NCBI GenBank assembly: GCA_023420245.1
Contig: JAEZWL010000227.1
Location: forward strand, 1-35,253
DNA from: Bacillota bacterium
Lineage (GTDB): Bacteria > Bacillota > Clostridia > Oscillospirales > Acutalibacteraceae
Direction: 5' to 3'
DNA: 35,253 nucleotides
Part shown: positions 1 to 7,763 of the stretch, piece after piece
Layout: each line of letters begins with the position of its first letter
Numbering within the stretch: position 1 is the first letter of the stretch
Translations under genes and position numbers: made by a program
The notes under the pieces: generated by a model
What the model was told of the DNA's origin: nothing
Databases searched by the model: none
What the model saw: only the letters and a program-made list of their open reading frames with translations

Positions 1-50
1 ACAATATGATACTTGCACACCCATTTTGTATGTGCTAAACTGTTTGCCAT
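1..50 (-). CDS. tnpA: IS200/IS605-family transposase TnpA, N-terminal fragment cut by window edge
   Basis: Only the first codons are inside the window. Reading the minus strand from the ATG at 50-48 gives MANSLAHTKWVCKYHIV, the usual start of small IS200/IS605 Y1 transposases (HUH single-strand transposases that excise and insert hairpin-ended ssDNA). An AAAGGTGATG ribosome site precedes the ATG. The rest of the protein, including the HUH and catalytic Tyr motifs, lies to the left and cannot be checked, so it could be intact or decayed. The assignment rests on the distinctive N-terminal sequence, the upstream hairpin typical of IS200 and the lack of any better reading frame here. Confidence 0.85.
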   Translation of the reverse strand, partial: MANSLAHTKWVCKYHI

Positions 51-51
51 G

Positions 52-118
52 GAGCATCACCTTTCTTCTGTTTTTTGACGGCTTGAACACTCGTCATTAT
101 ACCAGAATGGTGATGCTC
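52..118 (-). promoter_or_regulatory. tnpA promoter and 5'UTR hairpin that can sequester the tnpA ribosome site
   Basis: GAGCATCACC at 52-61 is an exact inverted repeat of GGTGATGCTC at 109-118. On the minus strand an extended -10 (TGG then TATAAT, 101-96) sits between the arms, close to the upstream arm. The downstream arm overlaps the tnpA Shine-Dalgarno and abuts the ATG. In IS200 a 5'UTR inverted repeat that hides the ribosome site is known to keep transposase expression very low, and this arrangement matches. If transcription starts at the -10, only read-through RNA would contain both arms, so the pairing would silence tnpA when it is transcribed from outside. That last step is inference. 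Confidence 0.6.
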
Positions 119-206
119 TTTGCTTAAGCTTTTAATCTCACGCGCGTAGCGCGCGGATTTTTGTTCCCCAATCGGCAAGACGCTTGGGCAACCAGCTAAA
201 GCAGAT

Positions 207-249
207 AAAAAAACCGGCTGCCGATAAAAAATATCGGTTAGCCGGTTTT
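207..249. terminator. Bidirectional intrinsic terminator
   Basis: AAACCGGCT (211-219) pairs with AGCCGGTTT (240-248), and an inner CCGATA/TATCGG (221-226 and 232-237) extends the stem. An A-run before the stem and T-run after it allow termination in both directions. On the minus strand it closes the padR-DUF1700-DUF4097 operon and could shield it from the IS element. Confidence 0.8.
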
Positions 250-290
250 CTGTAGTGCGCTTGTTTATCGGCAAAAGCCGTGGATGAATT

Positions 291-490
291 TTATACAGCT
301 CTCGTCACGCTTTTCTCTGTTTTTGTCCTTCTGTCAACAAGAATCCAAATGATAGCCGCGGCGATTGCGAGGGCGCTATACATGAGAATCATCTTCAAAT
401 CCGGCGCTTTGGCAAACATAGCGCTCATCACATTGCTCCACGCGTGCAAAAGCGTGCAGGCAAATACGCTGTGGGTCAACTTGTTATTCG
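291..490 (-). pseudogene. C-terminal remnant of a CPBP-type intramembrane protease
   Basis: An open frame from just after the DUF4097 stop encodes about 66 residues ending at 291. It contains SVFACTLLHAWSNVMSAMF followed by a hydrophobic helix and a basic tail (RRTKTEKSVTRAV). The HAWSN segment fits the conserved His/Asn helix near the C-terminus of CPBP (CAAX-like, Abi) proteases, but the N-terminal EExxxR and FxxxH helices are absent. The only possible start is a TTG at 479 without a clear ribosome site. The reading frame runs straight out of the 3' end of the DUF4097 gene, which suggests a fusion scar from a deletion. A genuine small membrane protein is the alternative. Confidence 0.45.
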
Positions 491-1627
491 TTATCCCTGA
501 AAATCAAGTGTGACCGCACCGCTGTCGGTGGTTACTTCCAGACTGTTTTCGGTGTTGCCCGTTTGTGTTATATTCTTGCCTTCTTCGGAGCCGTTAACGG
601 TAACCTTGCCCAGATCGGAGGATGCTTTGAATTTGTACTGATTCTGCGGAAGCGTGGTCTTTACGGAAACGCTTCCCAGATTGGAGTGTACGGTGTTGCT
701 CCCCTTCAACGCACCTTGCAGGTTTATTTCGCCGCTGGAGCATGTGATGTTTACACCGTTGGAATCAAGCTGCTGAATATCAATGCTGCCCAGTGAACTG
801 TTTGCCTCCAAATTACCAATGGTACAGCTGTTCATTTTCAGCGAACCGCTGCTCAAGTCGCTTTTTAGATGTGATGCGTTCAGACCATCCAAAGTAACGC
901 TGCCCAAATTGTCGTTTATTTCAATGGAATTCCCCGTGCAGTTCTTCATCGTTATAGCGCCGCTGGAAGCATGAATGCTCGCTTGTTCAGAGCCGGAAAC
1001 CGTAACATTTTCAAAATTGCAGCTTCCTAAATCATTTCGGTATTTCAGGGTGTCTGTTTTGATATTGATCAGGTCGCTTTTACCGCTGTTTAACGTTAAA
1101 TCTGTTTTACCACAGACTGCGTCCGTTAATTTTAAAGTTCCGCAGGATAAATTAATATTAGTGGTGGCTGAATTGAAATTTGCCGCGGTAAAATTACCAA
1201 ACTGATTTTTTATCATCAAATTCTTCATCTGTGTATCCTTTGGCAGATAAATTTTGACGCTGTCGTTATTGTTTTGAAAGAAACCTATTTGCACTTGAAC
1301 CAGCTGGATGCTTTTATCTGTTACGGTCAGGATACCGCTTTCATCGGTACAGGTAAAACGGTCGGCATCTCCGTGGTAGTTGATCACAATTCCGTAGTGA
1401 TCGGAAGGAATGAATTCGATGTTTCCGTCCCGGATGCTTAAATCGATTGACTCAAATGCCGCAAGGTTTTCCTTTTTGATTTCGTGCGGAGTGCCCCTAT
1501 TGTTTTTTGTTCCGTTAAGGTCAAAAGTCGTATTCAAATTTGCGCCGTTGAAGAAACCGACGGCAGCCAGTACCAGTCCTCCGGCAATGACGCAGGCGCA
1601 AATTTGCAGTAATTTTTTTTGAGTCAT
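491..1627 (-). CDS. DUF4097-family beta-strand repeat protein, membrane anchored
   Basis: 378 residues. Residues 5-25 form a single hydrophobic signal anchor (ICACVIAGGLVLAAVGFF). The rest is an all-beta repeat region in which short motifs recur, such as SSGAI, SLGSV, SSGSL, DLGKV and DSGAVTLDF, typical of the DUF4097 right-handed beta-helix (putative adhesin) family. The protein is therefore expected outside the membrane. No catalytic residues are evident. The ATG has an AGGAGG site and overlaps the DUF1700 stop by 4 bases. The PadR - DUF1700 - DUF4097 order is a recurring Firmicutes module, thought to act in envelope homeostasis or stress; the exact role is not known. Confidence 0.9.
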   Translation of the reverse strand: MTQKKLLQICACVIAGGLVLAAVGFFNGANLNTTFDLNGTKNNRGTPHEIKKENLAAFESIDLSIRDGNIEFIPSDHYGIVINYHGDADRFTCTDESGILTVTDKSIQLVQVQIGFFQNNNDSVKIYLPKDTQMKNLMIKNQFGNFTAANFNSATTNINLSCGTLKLTDAVCGKTDLTLNSGKSDLINIKTDTLKYRNDLGSCNFENVTVSGSEQASIHASSGAITMKNCTGNSIEINDNLGSVTLDGLNASHLKSDLSSGSLKMNSCTIGNLEANSSLGSIDIQQLDSNGVNITCSSGEINLQGALKGSNTVHSNLGSVSVKTTLPQNQYKFKASSDLGKVTVNGSEEGKNITQTGNTENSLEVTTDSGAVTLDFQG

Positions 1628-2205
1628 AATAATTTCCTCCTGGGAATGTATTTACTGATTAGTGTGGCGATTTCACGGAATGCGCTCTTGCTGACCCAGA
1701 CGATAAAGGGGCAGATTCCTACACCGATTCCGGCGAGAACCAGACCGCATCCGACATAAAAGAGGAAAGTGGAAAAGCTAGAGGTGACAACTCCCAAACC
1801 TGCGGTAATGGCAATCAGTCCGCTGATTGCAAAGCAAAAGGCTACAATCCCCATGCAGGCGATCAATGCAACCGCTACGAATGCTAGCGAAAGTGCGAGT
1901 ACAACAAGGGCGGCGGCCAGTGGTATGGCAATGGGAGAAGCAAAAATAGCAAGCACGGCTACCCATACAGTGGACAACCCCTTTTTACTAGACTGATTTG
2001 CAACAACCTGCTTCATTTCATATTCCGCTTTTAGCCGTGACGCGATTTTAGACGGAGAACCCCAGGATTCAATTGCCGCCGCTTCGTTTTCTGAGCCGGC
2101 ATCCTCCAAGTATTCCCGGTAATATTCTAACGCGCTATCTGTTTCTTCGACAGGCAGGTTCCTCAACTCCTGCTGCAGCTGAAACAGAAATTCCTCTTTG
2201 TTCAT
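1624..2205 (-). CDS. DUF1700 domain membrane protein (HAAS-type N-terminal domain)
   Basis: 193 residues. The N-terminal 75 residues form a soluble helical domain (MNKEEFLFQLQQELRNLP, then YREYLEDAG and the GSPSKIASRLKAEY motif) characteristic of DUF1700/HAAS proteins. This is followed by roughly four hydrophobic segments between residues 80 and 175 and a basic C-terminus (SKYIPRRKLL). Such proteins are inner-membrane partners encoded next to PadR-type repressors. The start overlaps the PadR stop and the stop overlaps the DUF4097 start by 4 bases each, so the three are translationally coupled. A GGAGGG site inside the padR tail supports the ATG. Confidence 0.9.
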   Translation of the reverse strand: MNKEEFLFQLQQELRNLPVEETDSALEYYREYLEDAGSENEAAAIESWGSPSKIASRLKAEYEMKQVVANQSSKKGLSTVWVAVLAIFASPIAIPLAAALVVLALSLAFVAVALIACMGIVAFCFAISGLIAITAGLGVVTSSFSTFLFYVGCGLVLAGIGVGICPFIVWVSKSAFREIATLISKYIPRRKLL

Positions 2206-2516
2206 TTTTCAATCCCTCCATGTAAGATGTTATCAACTTTTTCCTTGTATTGTTGCCATTCGCGGGCATACTGAGCCAGTTTTTCTGTTCCCAGCTCCGT
2301 AATGGAGTAGTATCTGCGGTTGCGCCCCTGAAACGGCTGATCGTAGGTCGACAAATAATTTTCTTTTTGCAGCCGCCGCAGTACGGGATAAAGAGACGAT
2401 TCGGATACGTCGATGATTTCTTTCACATTCTGTGTTAAAACATATCCGTAGGTGTCGCTTTTCGCCAGCACCGCAAGAACGCACGCGTCCAGAAGGGCCG
2501 AACCCAATTGGAACAC
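2202..2516 (-). CDS. PadR-family transcriptional repressor
   Basis: About 104 residues, the size of a minimal PadR protein. The winged helix shows the family signature: DTYGYVLTQ, SSLYPVLRRLQKENYL, and GRNRRYYSIT in the wing, then a short dimerising helix. Two GTG starts are possible. The one at 2516 (VFQLGSALLDAC) has AAGGTG at 8 bases and matches the usual family N-terminus, while the one at 2528 lacks spacing. It is the first gene of the DUF1700/DUF4097 operon, and the promoter upstream is embedded in a long palindrome, so autorepression is likely. The inducing signal is not known; many relatives respond to cell-envelope-active compounds. Confidence 0.92.
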   Translation of the reverse strand: MFQLGSALLDACVLAVLAKSDTYGYVLTQNVKEIIDVSESSLYPVLRRLQKENYLSTYDQPFQGRNRRYYSITELGTEKLAQYAREWQQYKEKVDNILHGGIEK

Positions 2517-2613
2517 CGTTTTGATCACCTTCTTCCACTATTCGCTGTAAATTCTCTAGTTGTCTTGGTAAGCCGGATATACCGGTCGAGTAAATACCTA
2601 TGCTTGTTAAAGC

Positions 2614-2648
2614 AATAATATTATATGACGTATAATATTATTTGTCAA
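2614..2648 (-). promoter_or_regulatory. Consensus promoter inside a perfect palindrome (probable PadR operator)
   Basis: On the minus strand TTGACA (2648-2643), a 17-bp spacer and TATAAT (2625-2620) form a perfect sigma-A promoter. The same DNA is a perfect inverted repeat: AATAATATTATA (2614-2625), 5-bp centre, TATAATATTATT (2631-2642). The palindrome fills the spacer and the -10, so a bound dimer would block RNA polymerase. Its position about 100 bp before the padR start makes PadR the obvious ligand, by inference. Confidence 0.85.
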
Positions 2649-2739
2649 TAATTACTTTATAAAATATTTTTACGGGATATTATGGGAAGCACAGATAGGG
2701 GTAATAGTCGACTATACAAGCTGTGAAATAGGCGGAGGG

Positions 2740-2790
2740 TTTAAAATACAATAAAACCGCCGAAGCACCAATCCCAGTGCTTCGGCGGTT
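2740..2790 (-). terminator. Intrinsic terminator after the XRE gene
   Basis: AACCGCCGAAGCAC (2755-2768) and GTGCTTCGGCGGTT (2777-2790) are exact complements around an 8-base loop. On the minus strand the stem is followed by a T-rich stretch (TTTTATTGTATTTT), so it ends the regulator transcript starting at 3534. Confidence 0.88.
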
Positions 2791-2829
2791 ATCATCTGAT
2801 GTTGCAAAACCTGTTTGCTGTGATATAAT

Positions 2830-3534
2830 CTATTTAATGGGCTTTTTCACACCCATTAATAATTCCGCGTTTTGAATAAGGTTAAACAGAGAGGCGGAGA
2901 ACAAAGGGTATTCCTCCGAAATCTTTTCGGGTGACATGACCGGCATCCCGCCTTTTTCCATCGCCTCCATATCGTCCACATCCTCGCCCTTTGCGAGGCA
3001 CTCCGCGTTTGAAAACGCGATATCCTGCGCCGCGCTGGAACGCCCGCCGCTTAAATGAATCGGAACGGAAAAAAGACCCTGCGGGTTTTTGGAGTTCGCG
3101 GAGTAAAGAAGGCGGAAGCTTTTATAAACGGAAACGTTCAAATAGGCGGATATTTCGGTTGTCAGCGATTTGTTGCCGCATTTTTGCAGAATACTGTATA
3201 TGATATTCAGAGAATTCGCAATCAGCTTTTTATTCAAAACAGGCAGAAGGCGGCCCTTTAAAATATTTTCTTTTCCCATCGCGTCTGGCTCCGGAATATC
3301 CTCCACTGTTATCGTAGCGCCGCTGCGGTGAGGTGTTCTTCCCAGCAGATAATCACAGGAAACGTCATAATAATCCGCAGCCTTAATTACAAAATCAAGA
3401 CCGCATTCACGAATGCCCTTTTCATAATGGGAAAGAAGGGCTTGCGATACGTCCAATTCCTCGGCAGCTTTTTTTTGACTTAATCCGCGTTCTTTTCGCA
3501 GCAAAGTAATAATTCTTGGAAAATTATTATTCAT
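2830..3534 (-). CDS. XRE-family regulator with helix-turn-helix N-terminus
   Basis: 234 residues. Residues 6-62 are a Cro/C1-type HTH (LLRKERGLSQKKAAEELDVS, then ALLSHYEKGIRECGLDFVIK) ending with the YDVSCDYLLG element common in clostridial XRE proteins. The C-terminal 160 residues are helical with no recognised enzyme motif and probably serve in dimerisation or ligand sensing. The ATG at 3534 has an AGGGGA site. The gene is monocistronic: it has its own promoter with repeated boxes and its own terminator. A sporulation or stationary-phase regulator would be plausible from the architecture, but the target genes cannot be inferred. Confidence 0.88.
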   Translation of the reverse strand: MNNNFPRIITLLRKERGLSQKKAAEELDVSQALLSHYEKGIRECGLDFVIKAADYYDVSCDYLLGRTPHRSGATITVEDIPEPDAMGKENILKGRLLPVLNKKLIANSLNIIYSILQKCGNKSLTTEISAYLNVSVYKSFRLLYSANSKNPQGLFSVPIHLSGGRSSAAQDIAFSNAECLAKGEDVDDMEAMEKGGMPVMSPEKISEEYPLFSASLFNLIQNAELLMGVKKPIK

Positions 3535-3575
3535 TTAAGCTTGTCCCCTGTCGAATCGTGAATAAATTTAACACC

Positions 3576-3611
3576 TTGTAAAGTATATAACAATTATAAC
3601 GCTTTGTAAAG
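3576..3611 (-). promoter_or_regulatory. XRE gene promoter flanked by two direct repeats
   Basis: On the minus strand TTTACA (3610-3605), a 17-bp spacer and TATACT (3587-3582) make a good promoter. An 8-base box, TTGTAAAG on the plus strand, occurs at 3576-3583 and 3604-3611, one copy over each promoter element and 28 bp apart. Such placement suggests an autoregulatory operator read by the XRE protein. Confidence 0.65.
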
Positions 3612-3773
3612 CCGCTAGATATCGTGGTGTTTCGTGCTTTTACTCATGTATATTGGGAATCAATGACAGCCGCGTTGCAGAAAAATTCAAGAATCTATGA
3701 TAGTTGTGAATAAAAATTATCCACCATTTCCACTAATTTCGTCAGGAATGTATTTCAGATAAAGGAGACGCAT

Positions 3774-4478
3774 ATGAAATCTTATACCATCCACCTGATC
3801 CGTCACGGATTCACCGAGGGGAACCTGCTTGGGCAGTATGTGGGCAGAACCGATCTTCCGCTAGCGCCGGAAGGAATTTCTCAATTACAAAAATTAAAAG
3901 AAGACGCTCCCTACCCGCAGGCGCAGGTATACTATTGCAGCCCGCTGAAGCGCTGTGTCGAGTCGCTGGATATTTTGTATCCCGGGGTGCAGCCGATTCT
4001 CGTCAGCGACCTGCGCGAATGCGATTTCGGCGACTGGGAAGGCAAAACGGCGGAGGAGCTGGCGGCTCAGAGCGAAGATTTTGCCCGGTGGATGCAGGAT
4101 GGGACGGCAATTGCCCCGCCGAACGGAGAGGGCGGCGGTGTATTCATGCAGCGTGTCTGCGCCGCGTTTGAAAAAATTGTGGAGGGAATGATGCGCTCCG
4201 GCACGACAAGCGCCGTCATCATGGCACACGGCGGCACGATTATGTCGATTCTTTCCGCCTACGGTTTGCCGCGCGCCAATTTCTACGACTGGATGATGGA
4301 GAACGGGTGCGGCTATTCTCTGCGTATTACGCCGGGACTTTGGATGCGCTCTATGGTCGCCGAGGTTTACGCAACGATTCCGGAGACGGCGCAGGCTGAA
4401 AGCGACAGCGGAAAGCTGGTAATCGATCTTGCACGGGAGGCTGCCGACCGCGCGTACGGAAAAAAGAAAGAAAATTAA
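3774..4478 (+). CDS. Histidine phosphatase family protein (phosphoglycerate mutase-like)
   Basis: 234 residues. The phosphohistidine motif LIRHGFTEGN has Arg10-His11-Gly12, the acid motif RECDFGDWEG holds Glu82, and the second catalytic His is His152 in MAHGGT, so the active site is complete. The family covers broad phosphatases, alpha-ribazole phosphatase (CobC) and cofactor-dependent mutases. The length and the absence of mutase insertions favour a phosphatase, but the substrate cannot be told. About 25 residues at the C-terminus (LVIDLAREAADRAYGKKKEN) extend past the usual fold. The ATG has an AAAGGAG site 7 bases upstream. The leuA promoter starts 2 bases after the stop, so the gene is separate from the leucine operon. 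Confidence 0.92.
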   Translation: MKSYTIHLIRHGFTEGNLLGQYVGRTDLPLAPEGISQLQKLKEDAPYPQAQVYYCSPLKRCVESLDILYPGVQPILVSDLRECDFGDWEGKTAEELAAQSEDFARWMQDGTAIAPPNGEGGGVFMQRVCAAFEKIVEGMMRSGTTSAVIMAHGGTIMSILSAYGLPRANFYDWMMENGCGYSLRITPGLWMRSMVAEVYATIPETAQAESDSGKLVIDLAREAADRAYGKKKEN

Positions 4479-4480
4479 AC

Positions 4481-4509
4481 TTGACAAACGAAGATGCATA
4501 AAATATAAT
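4481..4509 (+). promoter_or_regulatory. Consensus promoter of the leu operon
   Basis: TTGACA (4481-4486), a 17-bp spacer and TATAAT (4504-4509) are a perfect sigma-A match. They lie just upstream of the T-box leader and directly after the phosphatase stop codon. Confidence 0.9.
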
Positions 4510-4533
4510 AATAACAATTTCATAGAAACAAAA

Positions 4534-4800
4534 GGCAATGAAGGGAATAAGACATTTGTTGAAACATTTCAGAGAACCGGCGGTTGGTGTGAGCCGGTGT
4601 TTCCGCTTTTGTGCATAGCTCATCCCGGAGCCGCCGTCTTCGATACAAGGTGTTAGAAGCGGACGCAAGCGGCAGCGTTACAGGCCGGGGCCTTGTTAGA
4701 GGCTGGCGAGGGCTTCGCGAGTGGAGCCGAATTTTGGGTGGTACCACGAATTTTATCAATTCGTCCCGAACACAGCAATTGCTGTGTTCGGGATTTTTTT
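4534..4800 (+). promoter_or_regulatory. T-box riboswitch, leucine specific (CUC specifier)
   Basis: The leader has the classic T-box parts in order: the Stem I AGAGA and GGTTGGTG elements (4571-4590), a specifier region GCATAGCTCATCCCGGAGC whose CTC codon (4619-4621) is Leu, and the antiterminator T-box sequence TGGGTGGTACCACG (4735-4748) with the UGG that binds the tRNA acceptor end. An intrinsic terminator follows, a perfect 30-bp palindrome at 4764-4793 and then seven Ts. Uncharged tRNA-Leu would stabilise the antiterminator and permit leuA expression. The 5' limit is approximate. Confidence 0.96.
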
Positions 4801-4822
4801 TATTCTGAAAGGAGTGTTTTTT

Positions 4823-6520
4823 ATGTATGAAGGCTGCAAAAAGTATAGCCCGTTTCAACCAATCAGCCTGCCCGACCGCCAATGGCCGGACAACGTAATC
4901 CAGAAAGCCCCTGTTTGGTGCAGTGTGGATCTGCGTGACGGCAATCAGGCGCTGATCGACCCGATGAATCTGGAAGAAAAGCTGGAATACTTTCAGTTGC
5001 TTGTTGATATCGGATTTAAGGAAATCGAAGTTGGGTTCCCGTCTGCGTCGGAAACGGAGTATGAAATCCTTCGCACGCTCATTGACCGCGATTTGATTCC
5101 GGACGACGTTACCATTCAGGTTCTGGTTCAGGCGCGCGAGCACTTAATCCGAAAGACATTCGAGGCGATTCATGGCGCGAAAAATGTAATCGTTCATTTT
5201 TATAATTCCACTTCCACCTTACAGCGCAAGGTCGTATTTCAAACCGATATGCAGGGGGTAATCGACATCGCGGTGAACGGCGCGAAGCTGATCAAAACGC
5301 TGACGGAGGAGGAGATTCGCAAGAGCGGCGCAAACATCCGCTTTGAATATTCGCCGGAAAGCTTTTCCGGTACGGAAATCGACAATTCCATCCGGATCTG
5401 TGAACAGGTGATGGAGGCGCTCGGCTCCACGCCGGAGAACAAGGTCATTCTGAATCTTCCCAATACCGTGGAGCTGGCCACCGCGAACTGCTACGCAGAC
5501 CAGATTGAATATTTCTGCCGCCATATCAAAAACCGCGAAAGCGCGATCATCAGCCTTCATCCGCACAATGACCGCGGAACCGGGGTTGCGGCGACGGAAT
5601 TCGGTATCATGGCGGGCGCGGAGCGTGTGGAGGGCACGCTTTTCGGGAACGGGGAGCGCACCGGAAACTCCGATATCATGGTAGTCGCCATGAATCTGTA
5701 CGCGCAGGGTGTTGATCCAAAGCTCGATTTTTCCCATATCCGCGAAATTCGGGAGGTCTATGAAAGATGCACGAAAATGCAGGTGCATGACCGCCACCCG
5801 TATGGCGGTGATCTGGTCTTTACCGCGTTTTCCGGTTCTCATCAGGACGCGATTAAAAAGGGCGTCGATTATATGCGCAAAAGCAACTCGCCCAACTGGG
5901 AAGTGCCCTATCTGCCGATTGACCCGGCCGATGTCGGGCGCGAATACGAACCGATTATCCGCATCAACAGCCAGTCCGGTAAGGGCGGGGCGGCGTTCAT
6001 TATGCAGCAGAATTTCGGCTACGAGCTGCCCAAAGCGATGCATCCGGAATTCGGCGCGATGGTGCAGTCAGCCTGCGACGCCGCAGGCCGCGAGCTGAAG
6101 CCGGATGAAATCTTTCATATCTTCCAGAAGGAATACCTTGACCTCAATTATCCCTATAACCTGAAGCAGTATAAGCTCTATGAAGAAAATGACAACGGCG
6201 AAGACGCGCAGGTGCATTTTGAGGGTGTGATTCGCTTCAAGCACGAGGATCACAAGGTGCAGGGCTGCGGCAACGGTCCGATCAGCGCCTTCTTTAACGC
6301 GCTCAGGTCGGTTGGAATCGACAGCTATCAGTTCGTTACCTACCGCGAAAACGCGATTTCCGCCGGTGCGGATTCCAAAGCGGTTTCCTATATCCACCTG
6401 ACCGCGCCGGACGGATTGCCCGCATTCGGCGTCGGCATCGACAATAACATCAGCCTGGCCTCCATCAAGGGTATCATCTGCGCGATCAACCGCGGGCAGA
6501 ATGCCGCCGTAAAGAAGTAA
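4823..6520 (+). CDS. leuA: 2-isopropylmalate synthase (type 2, long form)
   Basis: 565 residues. It condenses acetyl-CoA with 2-oxoisovalerate, the committed step of leucine synthesis in the cytoplasm. The HMGL-type barrel begins near residue 30 with WCSVDLRDGNQALIDPM, where the metal and catalytic residues lie, and has the HPHNDRGTG metal-binding His pair in mid-protein. The C-terminal region from about residue 430 is the LeuA dimer (allosteric leucine-binding) domain. N-terminal sequence and length match the yeast/actinobacterial-type enzyme rather than the shorter E. coli type. The ATG at 4823 has an AAAGGAG site; an upstream in-frame ATG at 4721 lies inside the T-box and is not used. Leucine control is expected twice: by T-box and by feedback. 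Confidence 0.96.
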   Translation: MYEGCKKYSPFQPISLPDRQWPDNVIQKAPVWCSVDLRDGNQALIDPMNLEEKLEYFQLLVDIGFKEIEVGFPSASETEYEILRTLIDRDLIPDDVTIQVLVQAREHLIRKTFEAIHGAKNVIVHFYNSTSTLQRKVVFQTDMQGVIDIAVNGAKLIKTLTEEEIRKSGANIRFEYSPESFSGTEIDNSIRICEQVMEALGSTPENKVILNLPNTVELATANCYADQIEYFCRHIKNRESAIISLHPHNDRGTGVAATEFGIMAGAERVEGTLFGNGERTGNSDIMVVAMNLYAQGVDPKLDFSHIREIREVYERCTKMQVHDRHPYGGDLVFTAFSGSHQDAIKKGVDYMRKSNSPNWEVPYLPIDPADVGREYEPIIRINSQSGKGGAAFIMQQNFGYELPKAMHPEFGAMVQSACDAAGRELKPDEIFHIFQKEYLDLNYPYNLKQYKLYEENDNGEDAQVHFEGVIRFKHEDHKVQGCGNGPISAFFNALRSVGIDSYQFVTYRENAISAGADSKAVSYIHLTAPDGLPAFGVGIDNNISLASIKGIICAINRGQNAAVKK

Positions 6521-6564
6521 GGATATTTTGATTCATAGAGGATAAAGAACAGGAGAGAAAGAAC

Positions 6565-7638
6565 ATGAAACAGTATCATATCGTAGTTCTGAAAGGCGAT
6601 GGAATTGGACCGGAGATCGTAACACAGGCAGTTAAGGTGCTGAAGCGCACCGCGGATAAATTCGGATTCGCCATGAAATTTGAGGAAGCACTTTTGGGCG
6701 GCTGCGCCATCGACGCGACCGGCGTGCCGCTTCCGCAGGAAACCATCGACAAGTGCAAAGCGGCGGATTCCACGCTGCTCGGCGCGGTCGGCGGTCCGAA
6801 ATGGGATTCCATGCCGGGTAATCTGCGACCGGAGGCCGGACTTTTGGGAATCCGCGGCGCGTTGGGTCTGTTCGCAAATCTTCGCCCCGCCGTTATCTTT
6901 GAGCAGCTTCGCGAAGCTTCTCCGCTCAAGCCGGAAATCATCGGTGATAATCTCGATATCATGGTCGTACGTGAGCTGACCGGCGGTATTTACTTTGGTG
7001 AGCGCGGTCGTAAAACAGTGGACGGAAATGAAGCCGCATACGATACCGAGATGTATTCCGTGCCGGAAATCGAACGCATTGCACGCGTCGGTTTTGAAAT
7101 GGCAAAGAAGCGCAAGGGGAAGCTTTGCAGTGTGGATAAGGCAAATGTACTGGAATCCTCAAGGCTATGGCGCGCGACAGTTGCAAGAATCGGAAAAGAA
7201 GAGTATCCTGATATTGAACTGACCAATCTGTATGTGGATAACTGCGCGATGCAGCTGGTACGCAACCCGAAGCAGTTTGACGTAATCGTTACCTCCAATA
7301 TTTTCGGCGATATCCTTTCGGACGAGGCTTCCATGATCAGCGGCTCCATCGGGATGCTGGCCTCCGCCAGCTTGAGCGAAGGCAAATCCGGGCTTTACGA
7401 GCCGATTCACGGCTCCGCGCCGGATATCGCGGGTACCGGGATGGCAAACCCGCTGGCGACGATCCTCTCCACCGCAATGATGCTGAAGTATTCTCTGGAA
7501 GAGCCGGAGGCTGCCGCCGCGATTGAGGACGCGGTCGCAAAGGTTCTCAAAACCGCCCGTACACCGGATATCTATGTTGACGGCATGATGAAGGTTACCT
7601 GCGAGCAGATGGGTGACCTTGTTTGCGGTTTGCTTTAA
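6565..7638 (+). CDS. leuB: 3-isopropylmalate dehydrogenase
   Basis: 357 residues, the normal length. It oxidises and decarboxylates 3-isopropylmalate with NAD+. Visible landmarks are the N-terminal [21 protein letters not shown], the substrate loop [26 protein letters not shown], the metal-binding [21 protein letters not shown] stretch, and the NAD-binding [19 protein letters not shown] region (in pieces here). It lies 44 bases after leuA with an AGGAG site and is expected to be cotranscribed. leuC and leuD, usually between or beside these genes, are not in this window. Confidence 0.96.
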   Translation: MKQYHIVVLKGDGIGPEIVTQAVKVLKRTADKFGFAMKFEEALLGGCAIDATGVPLPQETIDKCKAADSTLLGAVGGPKWDSMPGNLRPEAGLLGIRGALGLFANLRPAVIFEQLREASPLKPEIIGDNLDIMVVRELTGGIYFGERGRKTVDGNEAAYDTEMYSVPEIERIARVGFEMAKKRKGKLCSVDKANVLESSRLWRATVARIGKEEYPDIELTNLYVDNCAMQLVRNPKQFDVIVTSNIFGDILSDEASMISGSIGMLASASLSEGKSGLYEPIHGSAPDIAGTGMANPLATILSTAMMLKYSLEEPEAAAAIEDAVAKVLKTARTPDIYVDGMMKVTCEQMGDLVCGLL

Positions 7639-7763
7639 AGGACTTGTTTCTGTGTTTTTAGCCTTAATCCGCAGCAAAGGCATAGAAAACTGGGCAAAAA
7701 ATGGAATACATGCAGTAATTGATCGTACTAACTATACGTAATGTAATTTTAATGGAGCGAAAA

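Larger units (their letters stand above)
1..180 (-). mobile_element. End of an IS200/IS605 element (boundary approximate)
   Basis: The transposase start and its leader define the element. A GC-rich palindrome (CGCGCG, 3-nt loop, CGCGCG) at about 139-155 could be the subterminal hairpin that Y1 transposases recognise, which would place the element end in the 120-180 interval. IS200/IS605 elements have no terminal inverted repeats or target duplication, so the exact end cannot be fixed without an empty-site comparison. Confidence 0.5.

Noticed and set aside
35..274. 79-codon minus-strand frame
   Set aside because: It crosses the terminator and the IS leader; the real frame here is the tnpA start read in another phase.
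5219..6043. 274-codon frame antisense to leuA
   Set aside because: Same reason: a shadow of a strongly coding gene.
7719..7747. Promoter between leuB and azlC (TTGATC/TGTAAT)
   Set aside because: The predicted start would fall on the azlC ribosome site, leaving almost no leader; cotranscription with leuB is simpler.
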